DNA of 9,471 nucleotides from CAIOSQ01 sp044359885 (GTDB lineage: Bacteria > Pseudomonadota > Alphaproteobacteria > CACIAM-22H2): contig JBIKLI010000158.1 in the NCBI GenBank assembly GCA_044359885.1, positions 1-9,471 of the forward strand, written 5' to 3'. Below are positions 1 through 7,227 of the stretch, piece after piece (the first letter of the stretch is position 1; the number at the start of each line of letters is the position of its first letter). The notes beneath the pieces were generated by a model, which searched no databases, was not told where the DNA came from, and saw only the letters and a program-made list of their open reading frames with translations. The position numbers and the translations under genes are program-made.

Positions 1-143
1 CCGCCAGCGATGAAGATCAGGACGTTCGCCGCGACGCCGAGCAGCAGGATCCCGACAGCGACCCTGACGAGGTCGCGTCCGAGGATCAGATAGGTGCTGG
101 CGGCGAAAAGCGCGCCCGCGGCGATTGACAAGGCGATCTCCAC
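1..143 (-). CDS. mrpC: Mrp/Mnh antiporter subunit C (NuoK-like), N-terminal part only
   Basis: Partial gene whose first 47 codons are in the window; the rest lies beyond the left edge. It would encode the small three-helix membrane subunit C of an Mrp-type Na+(or K+)/H+ antiporter, homologous to NuoK of respiratory complex I. The visible protein starts MEIALSIAAGALFAAS and continues with TYLILGRDLVRVAVGILLLG, the usual first helix, short basic turn and second helix of MrpC/NuoK proteins. I chose a GTG start (complement of 141-143) because it lies 3 bases after the mrpB stop and no ATG is near, which fits translational coupling. Order and strand continue the mrpA-mrpB operon. Family assignment rests on this short stretch plus context, so it is firm but not absolute. 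Confidence 0.85.
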   Translation of the reverse strand, partial: MEIALSIAAGALFAASTYLILGRDLVRVAVGILLLGVAANVLIFIAG

Positions 144-146
144 GGC

Positions 147-560
147 TCAGTCCCCGTCGATGAAGGGCAGGATCACGGCGGCCGACATGCCGACGACCAC
201 GAGGTAGACCCCGACGTCGAAGATCAGGGTCGTGCCGAGCTGCAGCCGCAGCAGCCCGGTATCGAGGGTCGCCCAGATCTGCGTGAGCAGCGGCCCCCCG
301 TCGACCAGCGCCGGCAATCCGCTGGCGAACGCCGCGACCAGCCCGAGACCCGAGATGACGACCGGCGGCAGCCGGAGCACCTGTCTGGCCGCCGCGGGAC
401 CGGATGCAAGCGCCAAGATCACGATCCCGCTTGCCGCCACCAGGCCGCCGATGAAGCCGCCGCCGGGTGCATTGTGGCCCCGCAGCAGGATCCATATCGA
501 CATGGCGACGGCGGCCCACAGGATCGGACGCGCGGAGGCGCCGAGGATCGGCGATCTCAT
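147..560 (-). CDS. mrpB: Mrp/Mnh cation/proton antiporter subunit B
   Basis: Encodes a 137-residue integral membrane protein of the MnhB family, a structural subunit of the Mrp Na+/H+ antiporter complex in the cytoplasmic membrane. The family hallmark GHNAPGGGFIGGLV is at residues 28-41, between a first hydrophobic helix (about 9-27) and a second (about 36-54); two more hydrophobic segments follow at about 66-86 and 110-133. Length is normal for MrpB. The ATG at 560 overlaps the mrpA stop by 4 bases (ATGA), and a modest AAGG element lies about 9 bases upstream inside mrpA, so translation is probably coupled to mrpA. It is followed after 3 bases by mrpC. No broken or missing segments are seen. 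Confidence 0.95.
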   Translation of the reverse strand: MRSPILGASARPILWAAVAMSIWILLRGHNAPGGGFIGGLVAASGIVILALASGPAAARQVLRLPPVVISGLGLVAAFASGLPALVDGGPLLTQIWATLDTGLLRLQLGTTLIFDVGVYLVVVGMSAAVILPFIDGD

Positions 561-2863
561 GACGCGAGCCTTCGCGAGCCGCGGATCAGCGCGATCGCGC
601 CCAGGGCGGCGAAGGCGAGCACGGCGATCTCGCCGAGCGTATCAAGAGCCCGGAAGTCGACGATGATGACGTTGACGACATTGCGTCCGTTCGCCGCCGG
701 CAGGCTGTTGTCGCCGAACCAGCGATCGAGGGTCGCCGAGGGTGGATCCGCCGCGACGGCCAGGAGCAGAAGCGTGATCGCGCTGCCGAAGGCGACCGCG
801 ATGATCGCGTCGCGGCGCCGTTCGCTCGCCACGCGCGGGTCGGTGCCGCGAAGCGGCAGTCTTCCGAGCACGGCGAGGAACAGAACGATGGCGAGCGCCT
901 CGACCGCCGCCTGCGTGAAGGCCAGATCCGGTGCGCCGCCCACAAGGAAGAGCGCCGCCGCGCCGAAGCCGGCCACGCCCGCCGCCATGAAGGAGGCCAG
1001 CGCATGGTCGCTGGCGATCGCGGCGACGACCGCGACCGCGATCAGCAGAGCTGCGATCGCGACCGGGCCGGCGGCGAAGGTCGCGGCAGGGATGGCGAGA
1101 CCGCCGGCGAGCAAGAGCGCCAGAAGCAGTGCCGCCGAAACGATGCCGATCGTGAGCCCGGCATAGTCGCGCAGGCTTCCTGCCTGGACCATGCCCGTCT
1201 GTCGCTTCGCAAGGTCGATGACCGCCGCGACGGCATGGTCGTAGGCGCGCTCCGGTCCGATCCGGTCGACCAGTTCGATGTCCGCAAGGATCGGCTGGGC
1301 CCGGGACCACCCGCGATAGGCGACGATCCCGACGGCCAGCGTCGCCAGCGAAAGGGCCAGTTCCGGCGTCCACCCGTGCCAGAGTCCGAGATCCGGCACG
1401 GCTGCGCCGGGTACGAGCGACCGGGCGACGGCGCCGACGATCGGCTCCAGAAGCCATGGGGCGATCCCGACGACGCACCCCGCGACGCCCGCCAGCATCG
1501 GTGGTCCCAGGAGTGCCGGAGGCGGGTCGTGAGCGGCAGCAGCCGCCGCGGTCGGCGCGCCGAAGAAGGGCCGCAATGCGACCAGCGCCGCGACGGCGAT
1601 GATCGCGCCGTTGACCAGCAGGGAGGCCGCGACCAGCAGGCCGCCGAATTCGGCGCCGAGCTGGGCGTCGTAGACCGCTTCCTTGCCGACGAAGCCGAGG
1701 AACGGCGGCAGGCCCGCCATCGAGGCGGCGGCGAGGCCGGCGACGGCGGCCGTGACCGGCATGCGCCGCGCGAGCCCGCCGAGCCGAGCCGCGTCCCTCA
1801 CGCCGGTCTCGTGATCGACGATGCCCGCCACGAAGAACAGCGCGGCCTTGTAGAGTGCGTGGACGAAGAGCACGAGCGCGAAGCAGTAGGCCGCCGCGAC
1901 CATCTGCAGCCCCACGAGCATGACGAGCGTGCCGAGAGCGACGACCGTCGAATAGGCGAGGATCCGCTTGAGGTCGCGCTCGCGCAAGGCCAGGAGGGCC
2001 GCCCCGAGCATCGTGGCCGTTCCTGTCACGACGAGGATGCCCATCCAGTCGGGGCGTGCGCCGAACGCCGGGTCGAGGCGCGCCAGCAGATAGACCCCCA
2101 GTTTGACCATCGTCGCGGAGTGGAGATACGCGCTGACCGGGGTCGGGGCGGCCATCGCGTTCGGAAGCCAGAAATGGAGGGGAAACTGCGCGGACTTGGC
2201 GAAGGCGCCCACGATGACCAGCGACATCGCGACGGTGACGGCGGCGCCGCCATCGCGGAGCGATGACGAGATGACCGTCTCGGCGATGCGGAGCGTTCCG
2301 GTGGTGATCGCCAGCAGCACGATTCCCGCGAGCAGAGCCAGGCCACCGGCGATCGTCACCAGAAGCCCCTGGAGCGCGGCCCGCCTGGCATGTGCTCGTT
2401 CGTGGTCGTAGGCCACCAGAAGGAACGAGGCGAGGGAGGTCAGTTCCCAGAAGACGAACAGAAGGACGAAATCGTCGGCGAGAACCGCGCCGAGCATTGC
2501 GCCCTGGAACAGCAGGAGGATCGGGGCCGCTCGCTCGCGCGCCTGCGTGCGCGCGAGGTAGGTGCCGGCATAGACGAAGACCAGGGTGCCGATTCCGGTC
2601 ACGAGAGCCGCGAAGGCGATCGCCAGGCCGTCGGCGCGCAGTGCGAACGCCACCCCCATGCTCGGGGCCCAATCGAGCACGAATTCCAGCGGCGCGCCGG
2701 AGATGGCCGCCCCCGACGACACGAGGCAGATCACGAAACCGGCGAGCGACGCCGCGGCCCCGACAGGATATCGGCCGCGTGGAACGATGGCCGCCGTCAG
2801 CGCTGCAAGCAGCGGCAGCGCCACCAAAACAGGCAGCAGGAGCGGGGTCGGGGCCGAAACCAT
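557..2863 (-). CDS. mrpA: Mrp/Mnh cation/proton antiporter large subunit A
   Basis: Encodes a 768-residue polytopic membrane protein, the large subunit of an Mrp antiporter that exchanges Na+ or K+ for H+ in pH and salt homeostasis. The N-terminal two thirds resemble NuoL. A conserved Glu lies in FWELTS (E140), Lys in FAKSAQFPLHFWLP (K223), then HSATMVK (H248, K254), HALYKAALFF (H335, K339) and GFVGKE (K394), the residues of the proton-translocating antiporter domain. The C-terminal third holds the MrpA-specific part: GGAPDLAFTQAAVEAL (642-657, D646 and E655) and VDFRALDTLGEIAVLA (735-750, D741 and E745). Length is close to the roughly 800 residues of Gram-positive MrpA. The ATG at 2863 is the first plausible start; no strong Shine-Dalgarno is visible. 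First gene of the visible operon, overlapping mrpB by 4 bases. Ion specificity cannot be read from the sequence. Confidence 0.96.
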   Translation of the reverse strand: MVSAPTPLLLPVLVALPLLAALTAAIVPRGRYPVGAAASLAGFVICLVSSGAAISGAPLEFVLDWAPSMGVAFALRADGLAIAFAALVTGIGTLVFVYAGTYLARTQARERAAPILLLFQGAMLGAVLADDFVLLFVFWELTSLASFLLVAYDHERAHARRAALQGLLVTIAGGLALLAGIVLLAITTGTLRIAETVISSSLRDGGAAVTVAMSLVIVGAFAKSAQFPLHFWLPNAMAAPTPVSAYLHSATMVKLGVYLLARLDPAFGARPDWMGILVVTGTATMLGAALLALRERDLKRILAYSTVVALGTLVMLVGLQMVAAAYCFALVLFVHALYKAALFFVAGIVDHETGVRDAARLGGLARRMPVTAAVAGLAAASMAGLPPFLGFVGKEAVYDAQLGAEFGGLLVAASLLVNGAIIAVAALVALRPFFGAPTAAAAAAHDPPPALLGPPMLAGVAGCVVGIAPWLLEPIVGAVARSLVPGAAVPDLGLWHGWTPELALSLATLAVGIVAYRGWSRAQPILADIELVDRIGPERAYDHAVAAVIDLAKRQTGMVQAGSLRDYAGLTIGIVSAALLLALLLAGGLAIPAATFAAGPVAIAALLIAVAVVAAIASDHALASFMAAGVAGFGAAALFLVGGAPDLAFTQAAVEALAIVLFLAVLGRLPLRGTDPRVASERRRDAIIAVAFGSAITLLLLAVAADPPSATLDRWFGDNSLPAANGRNVVNVIIVDFRALDTLGEIAVLAFAALGAIALIRGSRRLAS

Positions 2864-2942
2864 CGCCGCGGGCGTTGCACGGGGCGTGCCAGGGGCTTCG
2901 ATCGCCGACGACGTCGGCTTTGGCCGCGGTCGCGCCTGCGTT

Positions 2943-2965
2943 CCGGTCCCGGCGCCGGGTACCGG
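2943..2965. repeat. GC-rich inverted repeat in the leader of mrpA
   Basis: A perfect 12-base palindrome, CCCGGCGCCGGG (2948-2959), is flanked by CCGGT (2943-2947) and ACCGG (2961-2965), so the arms total 11 pairs with one bulged T. It lies about 80 bases upstream of the mrpA ATG in the 168-base gap below the ABM gene. No T tract follows on either strand, so it is not an ordinary intrinsic terminator. It could be an operator or mRNA hairpin, or a chance product of high GC. Apart from this I see no convincing promoter in the gap. Confidence 0.4.
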
Positions 2966-3031
2966 TTAAGGATTCCAAACGGCGACGCGACGCCGACGTT
3001 GCGGGATCTTTACGCCTCGGCGCCTGGCGCG

Positions 3032-3376
3032 TCAGCCATGGATGGCGCGACTGTCGGCGGGCGCCTCGTCCCTCCGGGTCATGCCGTAGTCGCGGACGAC
3101 GGTGGCGACCCGCAGCCGATAGTCGCGGAACACCCCGGCGCGTCCCCTCGCCTGGGCGATGCGGTGACCTTCGACCTCGCGCCAGCGGGCGACGGCCGCG
3201 TCGTCGCGCCAGAACGAGATCGACAGCAGCTTGCCGGGCTCGGTCAGGCTCTCGAAGCGCTCGACGGAGATGAAGCCGTCGATGCGTGCAAGATCGGCGC
3301 GCAGCGCAGCGGCGAGGGCCATGTACTCGTCTCTACGGCCTTCGGCCGGCCAGACCTCGAAGATGATGGCGATCAT
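3032..3376 (-). CDS. Antibiotic biosynthesis monooxygenase (ABM) fold protein
   Basis: Encodes a soluble 114-residue protein of the ABM superfamily (small dimeric ferredoxin-like alpha+beta barrels that include heme-degrading and quinol monooxygenases). Seen directly: an N-terminal strand MIAIIFEVWP, a helix with EYMALAAALRADLARIDG, a strand FISVERFES, then LLSISFWRDDAAVARWREV, and HRIAQARGR (71-79) leading to FRDYRLRVATVVRDYGMTRR (83-102). The WR...HR.AQ..GR...DYR.RVA..RDYG pattern is, from memory, typical of a widespread uncharacterised ABM branch; no reaction can be assigned. The reading frame is open further upstream, but the ATG at 3376 is chosen because AAGGAG sits 7 bases before it and the fold begins there. 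Divergent from the molybdenum hydroxylase operon, 197 bases apart, and upstream of mrpA on the same strand. Confidence 0.88.
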   Translation of the reverse strand: MIAIIFEVWPAEGRRDEYMALAAALRADLARIDGFISVERFESLTEPGKLLSISFWRDDAAVARWREVEGHRIAQARGRAGVFRDYRLRVATVVRDYGMTRRDEAPADSRAIHG

Positions 3377-3383
3377 CGGTCGT

Positions 3384-3389
3384 CTCCTT
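3384..3389 (-). promoter_or_regulatory. Shine-Dalgarno site that sets the ABM gene start
   Basis: On the minus strand AAGGAG lies 7 bases upstream of the ATG at 3376. It decides the start of the ABM gene against the longer in-frame reading that runs to 3712, whose extra N-terminus is arginine/proline-rich and overlaps the divergent gene. Confidence 0.8.
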
Positions 3390-3441
3390 GTCCGCGTCCG
3401 CCAGGAGATAGCGTCGGTTGCGGACACGGCCACTGCCGGCA

Positions 3442-3466
3442 CGGCGCCGCCCGGCGGTGGGCGCCG
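3442..3466. repeat. Inverted repeat in the divergent spacer (7-bp arms)
   Basis: CGGCGCC (3442-3448) and GGCGCCG (3460-3466) form perfect 7-bp arms around an 11-base GC-rich loop. The site lies in the 197-base spacer between the ABM gene and the hydroxylase operon. Because the arm is itself built on the palindrome GGCGCC, this could arise by composition alone, so a regulatory role is only possible. Confidence 0.3.
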
Positions 3467-3498
3467 CAGGCACGGGTCGACGCGGCAGGACGCCTCTC

Positions 3499-3513
3499 GA
3501 CCGAAACTCGGTC
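3499..3513. promoter_or_regulatory. Candidate operator: GACCGA-AAC-TCGGTC
   Basis: Perfect 6-bp inverted repeat with a 3-base spacer (15 bases in all), centred about 68 bases upstream of the ATG of the FAD subunit. Such short-spaced dyads are typical of sites for dimeric helix-turn-helix regulators. A weak promoter-like pair overlaps it (TCGACC at 3497-3502, 18 bases, TAGGCT at 3521-3526), which would place the dyad on the -35 region. Both the promoter and the operator reading are inferences; no regulator gene is in the window. Confidence 0.35.
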
Positions 3514-3528
3514 CCTCGACTAGGCTGA

Positions 3529-3540
3529 GCCTCCGGAGGC
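3529..3540. repeat. 12-bp perfect palindrome GCCTCCGGAGGC
   Basis: A perfect 12-base palindrome 33 bases upstream of the ATG of the hydroxylase FAD subunit. It could be a second regulator half-site pair or an mRNA hairpin in the leader. It sits 15 bases downstream of the GACCGA/TCGGTC dyad, so the two may belong to one control region. No T tract follows it. Confidence 0.35.
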
Positions 3541-3573
3541 CGTGTGTGGTCTCCCAGGGTGGGGAATGTGGAC

Positions 3574-4443
3574 ATGCAGCAGCAGACGACCTACGCGGCG
3601 CCGCGCAGCCTCGACGAGGCCGTGGCCTTGATGGCCCAGGCCGGGAGCGCTGGCAGGATCCTGGCCGGCGGCACTGATCTCCTGGTGCAGATGCGGGCCG
3701 GGACGATCGCACCGGGCGCGATCGTGGACGTCAAGCGGATCGCCGAATTGACGACCATCGCGGAGAGCGCGGGCGGATATCGCATCGGCGCCGCGGTCCC
3801 GGCCGCCGCGATCGGCGAGCACGACGGACTCCGCAGCGCCTGGCCGGGCGTGGTGGAGGCGGTCAACCTCATCGGGTCGAAGCAGGTGCAGGGCCGGGCC
3901 TCGATCGGCGGCAATCTCTGCAATGCCTCGCCAGCCGCCGACAGCGCGCCGGCACTGGTCGCGGCCGGGGCCGTTCTCACGATCCAGGGGCCGAAAGGCC
4001 GCCGCGAGGCGCCGGTGGAGACGCTCCACGCCGGACCGGGGCGCACGACGTTGGCGCCGGGCGAGATGCTGGTCTCGATCTTCCTGCCGGCACGGCCCGC
4101 GCACTCGGGCGACGCCTATCTGCGGCTCATCCCGCGCACCGAGATGGATATCGCGGTCGTCGGCTGCGCTGTCAGCCTGACGATGGACGGCGACGTCTGC
4201 GTCGCCGCACGGGTCGGCCTCGGCGCCGTCGCGCCGACCGTGCTGCGGGTCGATGCCGCCGCCGGCGCGCTGGTCGGATCGCGGCTCGAGGCCGCAGCCG
4301 TCGCGCGGGCGTCCGCCGCCTGTCGCGAGGCATGCCGCCCGATCGACGACAAGCGCGGCACCATCGCCTATCGAACCAAGATCGCCGGCGTGCTGCTCGC
4401 GCGCGCCGCGGCGATCGCCGCCGAACGCGCACGGAGCCATTGA
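3574..4443 (+). CDS. Molybdenum hydroxylase FAD-binding (medium) subunit
   Basis: Encodes a 289-residue cytoplasmic flavoprotein like CoxM of CO dehydrogenase and the FAD domain of xanthine dehydrogenase. It passes electrons from the [2Fe-2S] subunit via FAD to an acceptor. The two FAD signatures of the family are present: AGGTDLLVQMR at residues 31-41 and IGGNLCNASPAADSAPAL at 111-128. The C-terminal domain includes LRLIPRTEMDIAVVGCAV (183-200) and ends in the usual YRTKIAGVLLARA helix. Length is typical (about 280-290). The ATG at 3574 is chosen because GGGGA lies 8 bases before it and the family N-terminus begins here; in-frame GTG codons at 3544, 3559 and 3568 would add residues unlike the family. 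First gene of an operon in CoxM-S-L order; the next gene starts 3 bases after its stop. Confidence 0.95.
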   Translation: MQQQTTYAAPRSLDEAVALMAQAGSAGRILAGGTDLLVQMRAGTIAPGAIVDVKRIAELTTIAESAGGYRIGAAVPAAAIGEHDGLRSAWPGVVEAVNLIGSKQVQGRASIGGNLCNASPAADSAPALVAAGAVLTIQGPKGRREAPVETLHAGPGRTTLAPGEMLVSIFLPARPAHSGDAYLRLIPRTEMDIAVVGCAVSLTMDGDVCVAARVGLGAVAPTVLRVDAAAGALVGSRLEAAAVARASAACREACRPIDDKRGTIAYRTKIAGVLLARAAAIAAERARSH

Positions 4444-4446
4444 GCC

Positions 4447-4929
4447 ATGTCGAAGATCCACGTCAGCGCCGTCGTCAACGACGAACCGGTCGAGTTCCTC
4501 TGCGAACCTTCCGAGACCCTGCTCGATGTGCTCCGCGACCGGTTGGGCCTGACCGGCAGCAAGGAGGGTTGCGGCTCCGGCGATTGCGGCGCGTGCAGCG
4601 TCACGATCGACGGACGCTTGGCCTGCGCCTGCCTGGCGCTGGGCGCCGAAATGGAGGGTCGCAGCATCGGCACGATCGAGGGGCTTGCGAAGGGAGAAGA
4701 ACTGCACCCGCTGCAGAAGAAATTCGTCGAAATGGCGGCGCTTCAATGCGGCGTCTGTACGCCGGGCGTCCTGGTCGCGGCAAAGGCGCTGCTGGACCGC
4801 AACCCGGATCCGACCGAAACAGAGATCCGCTACTGGCTGGCGGGCAATCTCTGCCGCTGCACCGGATACGACAAGATCGTCCGCGCCGTGATGGATGTCG
4901 CCGCGCAAATGAAGGAGACCGCACGATGA
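4447..4929 (+). CDS. Molybdenum hydroxylase [2Fe-2S] (small) subunit
   Basis: Encodes a 160-residue iron-sulfur protein like CoxS, carrying two [2Fe-2S] clusters that relay electrons from the molybdenum centre to FAD. The plant-type ferredoxin cluster ligands are C42, C47, C50 and C62 in GCGSGDCGAC...C; the second cluster uses C101 and C104 (LQCGVCTPG) and C136 and C138 (NLCRCTGY). Spacing matches CoxS of CO dehydrogenase almost residue for residue. Q100 next to C101 is the conserved Gln that contacts the pterin cofactor in this family. No twin-arginine signal is present, so the enzyme should be cytoplasmic. GGAG lies 10 bases before the ATG. Its stop overlaps the start of the large subunit by 4 bases (ATGA), implying coupled translation. 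All eight Cys ligands are intact. Confidence 0.97.
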   Translation: MSKIHVSAVVNDEPVEFLCEPSETLLDVLRDRLGLTGSKEGCGSGDCGACSVTIDGRLACACLALGAEMEGRSIGTIEGLAKGEELHPLQKKFVEMAALQCGVCTPGVLVAAKALLDRNPDPTETEIRYWLAGNLCRCTGYDKIVRAVMDVAAQMKETAR

Positions 4930-7205
4930 GCGCTCGCCAGTTCAAGGTCGTCGGCACGCGTCCCAGCCGTCCCGACGGCGCCGACAAGGTCACCGGTCGC
5001 GCACGCTTCGGCGCCGACTGGAACATGCCTGGACAGCTCGTCGGCCGGGTGCTTCGCAGTCCGTACGCTCATGCCGTCATCGAGTCGATCGACGTCGGGA
5101 AGGCGCTGGCCCTGCCCGGGGTCAGGGCGGTGGTCACGGCAGCGGATTTCCCCGAACAGGAGAACCGGACCGTCCCGGCGGGCGAGATGCAGGTCAACCT
5201 GCGCGACGTGACCCGGAACGTCATGGCGCGCGAGAAGGTACTCTATCACGGTCATGCCGTGGCGGCCGTGGCCGCGACCACGGACGCCGTCGCGCGCGCG
5301 GCGCTGAAGCTGATCGATGTCCGCTATCGGGTGCTGCCGCACGTGATCGACGTCGAGGACGCGATGAAGCCCGATGCGCCGGTCCTCCATGAGCATATCC
5401 GCACCGACGGGATCGAGCCGCGGCCGACCGTGGCCTCGAACATCGCCAAGCGGGTCGACTTCGCGAAGGGCGACGTCGCCAGGGGGTTCGCGACCGCCGA
5501 GGTGGTCATCGAGCGCCGGTTCCGGACCGCACCGGTCCATCAGGGCTACATCGAGCCGCATGCCTGCCTCGCCAGCGCGGCGCAGGATGGCCAGGTCCAG
5601 CTCTGGACCACGACCCAGGGCCACTTCCAGGTCCGCGGGTTCTGCAGCCGCCTGCTTGGCGTCGAGACATCGCAGATCCGGGTGATGGCGGCCGAAATCG
5701 GCGGTGGATTCGGGGGCAAGACGGTCGTCTATCTCGAACCGGTGGCGGTACGGCTGTCGCAGAAATCCGGCCGTCCGGTGAAGATGGTGATGACGCGCGA
5801 GGAGGTGTTCCGCGCCTCCGGCCCGACGTCGGGGAGCTCGATGCGGGTCAAGATCGGCGCCACGCGCGATGGACGCATCGTCGCCGCCGATGCCACGTTC
5901 GCGCTGCAGGCTGGCGCCTTTCCGGGTTCGCCGGTCGGGCCGGCCTCCATGTGCAGCTTCGCCTGCTACGACATCGACAACATCAAGGTCGAAGGCTTCG
6001 ACGTCGTCTCCAACCGGCCGAAGGTCGCTGCCTATCGCGCACCGGGCGCGCCGATCTCTGCGTGGGCGGTCGAATCGACGATCGACATGCTGGCGCTCGA
6101 ACTCGGCATGGATCCCATCGATTTGCGGCTTCGCAACGCCGCCAAGGAAGGGACCAAGACCCATTACGGGCCGGTCTTCAACCGCATCGGGCTGGTCGAG
6201 TGCCTCGAAGCGGCCAAGGCGTCGGTGCACTACAACAGCCCGCTGAAGCCCGGTGCTGCGCGCGGCGTGGCGGCAGGCTTCTGGTTCAATGTCGGGGCGG
6301 ATTCAAGCGCCGCCGCGCATGTCGGCGAGGACGGCACCGTGACCGTGATTTCCGGGAATCCCGACATCGGTGGCTCGCGCGCCGCGCTGGCGATGATGGC
6401 GGCGGAGGAGCTTGGAATTCCTTACGACAAGGTGCGGCCGATCATCGCCGACACCGCCTCGATCGGCTTCAACTTCGTCACCGGCGGCAGCCGGGTGACC
6501 TTCGCCAACGGCCTCGCCATCATCAACTCGGTCCGCGAGGTGATCGGCGAGTGCAAGCGTCGCGCCGCGCGTCTTTGGGAGGTGGAGCCCGAGGCGGTCG
6601 TGTGGGAGAACGGCGAGGCGAAGCCGGCCAGCACCAATGTCGGCGATTTCGAGCCGCTGTCGCTGGCCAAGCTGGCGGGCATGGCCGGCAAGATGGGTGG
6701 CCCGATCAACGGCCATTCCCAGATCAACGCCCAGGGGGCCGGACCTGGGTTCGGTGTCCATGTCGTCGACGTCGAGGTCGACCGCGAGACCGGGATCGTC
6801 ACCATCCTGCGCTATACCGCGATCCAGGACGTCGGCACCGCGATCCATCCCGGCTACGTGGAAGGCCAGATGCAGGGCGGCGCCGTTCAGGGCATCGGCT
6901 GGGCGCTGAACGAGGAGTACATCTACGATCGGAATGGACGGCTCGACAATGCAGGGTTCCTCGATTACCGCATGCCCGTGGCCTCGGACCTGCCGATGAT
7001 CGAGACGATCATGGTCGAGGTGCCGAACCCGACCCATCCCTACGGCGTGCGCGGCGTGGGCGAGGTGCCGATCGTGCCGCCGATGGCCGCGATCGGAAGC
7101 GCGATCGCCCGCGCCACCGGCGTGCGCATGACAGAGTTGCCGATGTCGCCGCCGCGCCTGTCCGCGGCGCTGGACGCGCCGCCCCCGCGCCTGGCTGCCG
7201 AGTGA
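4926..7205 (+). CDS. Molybdenum hydroxylase molybdopterin-binding (large) subunit, substrate unknown
   Basis: Encodes a 759-residue catalytic subunit of the xanthine dehydrogenase/CO dehydrogenase family, binding a Mo-molybdopterin (probably cytidine dinucleotide) cofactor. The first domain (about 18-135, DKVTGRARFGAD onward) is the aldehyde oxidase/xanthine dehydrogenase a/b hammerhead. The Mo-binding part shows QGHFQVRGF (231-239), EIGGGFGGK (257-265), AYRAPGAPISAWAVES (369-384) and GVRGVGEVPIVPPMAAIGSA (707-726). E713 in GVGE corresponds to the catalytic base Glu of the family. The active-site loop is AYRAPGAP, not AYRCSFR, so this is not a form I CO dehydrogenase. The region that usually carries a QGQG-type loop reads PDIGGSRAALAMMAAEELGI (479-498). 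The ATG at 4926 has AAGGAG 8 bases upstream and overlaps the small-subunit stop. Substrate could be an N-heterocycle, aldehyde or acyl-CoA type compound; the sequence does not decide. Confidence 0.95.
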   Translation: MSARQFKVVGTRPSRPDGADKVTGRARFGADWNMPGQLVGRVLRSPYAHAVIESIDVGKALALPGVRAVVTAADFPEQENRTVPAGEMQVNLRDVTRNVMAREKVLYHGHAVAAVAATTDAVARAALKLIDVRYRVLPHVIDVEDAMKPDAPVLHEHIRTDGIEPRPTVASNIAKRVDFAKGDVARGFATAEVVIERRFRTAPVHQGYIEPHACLASAAQDGQVQLWTTTQGHFQVRGFCSRLLGVETSQIRVMAAEIGGGFGGKTVVYLEPVAVRLSQKSGRPVKMVMTREEVFRASGPTSGSSMRVKIGATRDGRIVAADATFALQAGAFPGSPVGPASMCSFACYDIDNIKVEGFDVVSNRPKVAAYRAPGAPISAWAVESTIDMLALELGMDPIDLRLRNAAKEGTKTHYGPVFNRIGLVECLEAAKASVHYNSPLKPGAARGVAAGFWFNVGADSSAAAHVGEDGTVTVISGNPDIGGSRAALAMMAAEELGIPYDKVRPIIADTASIGFNFVTGGSRVTFANGLAIINSVREVIGECKRRAARLWEVEPEAVVWENGEAKPASTNVGDFEPLSLAKLAGMAGKMGGPINGHSQINAQGAGPGFGVHVVDVEVDRETGIVTILRYTAIQDVGTAIHPGYVEGQMQGGAVQGIGWALNEEYIYDRNGRLDNAGFLDYRMPVASDLPMIETIMVEVPNPTHPYGVRGVGEVPIVPPMAAIGSAIARATGVRMTELPMSPPRLSAALDAPPPRLAAE

Positions 7206-7227
7206 GGTCCAGGCCGGGGGTGTTGCG

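Noticed and set aside
642..2978. A 778-residue minus-strand open frame and a 420-residue plus-strand frame (1004-2266) over mrpA
   Set aside because: Arg/Pro/Gly-rich translations with no family motifs, lying over the clearly coding mrpA frame. They are typical of high-GC codon-bias shadows.
3377..3712. N-terminal extension of the ABM protein to 3712
   Set aside because: It would overlap the divergent FAD-subunit gene and is Arg/Pro-rich; AAGGAG before the ATG at 3376 sets the start.
3520..4908. A 462-residue minus-strand open frame antisense to the FAD and [2Fe-2S] subunits
   Set aside because: The translation has no domain character and it mirrors the third-position GC bias of the two real genes.
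4332..4925. N-terminal extension of the large subunit reaching back over the two preceding genes
   Set aside because: The family N-terminus and a good AAGGAG site both point to the ATG at 4926; the extension is Arg-rich and overlaps intact genes.
4926..7205. Annotation of the hydroxylase as aerobic carbon monoxide dehydrogenase
   Set aside because: The AYRCSFR loop that defines form I CoxL is absent (AYRAPGAP instead), and no coxD/E/F genes are present.
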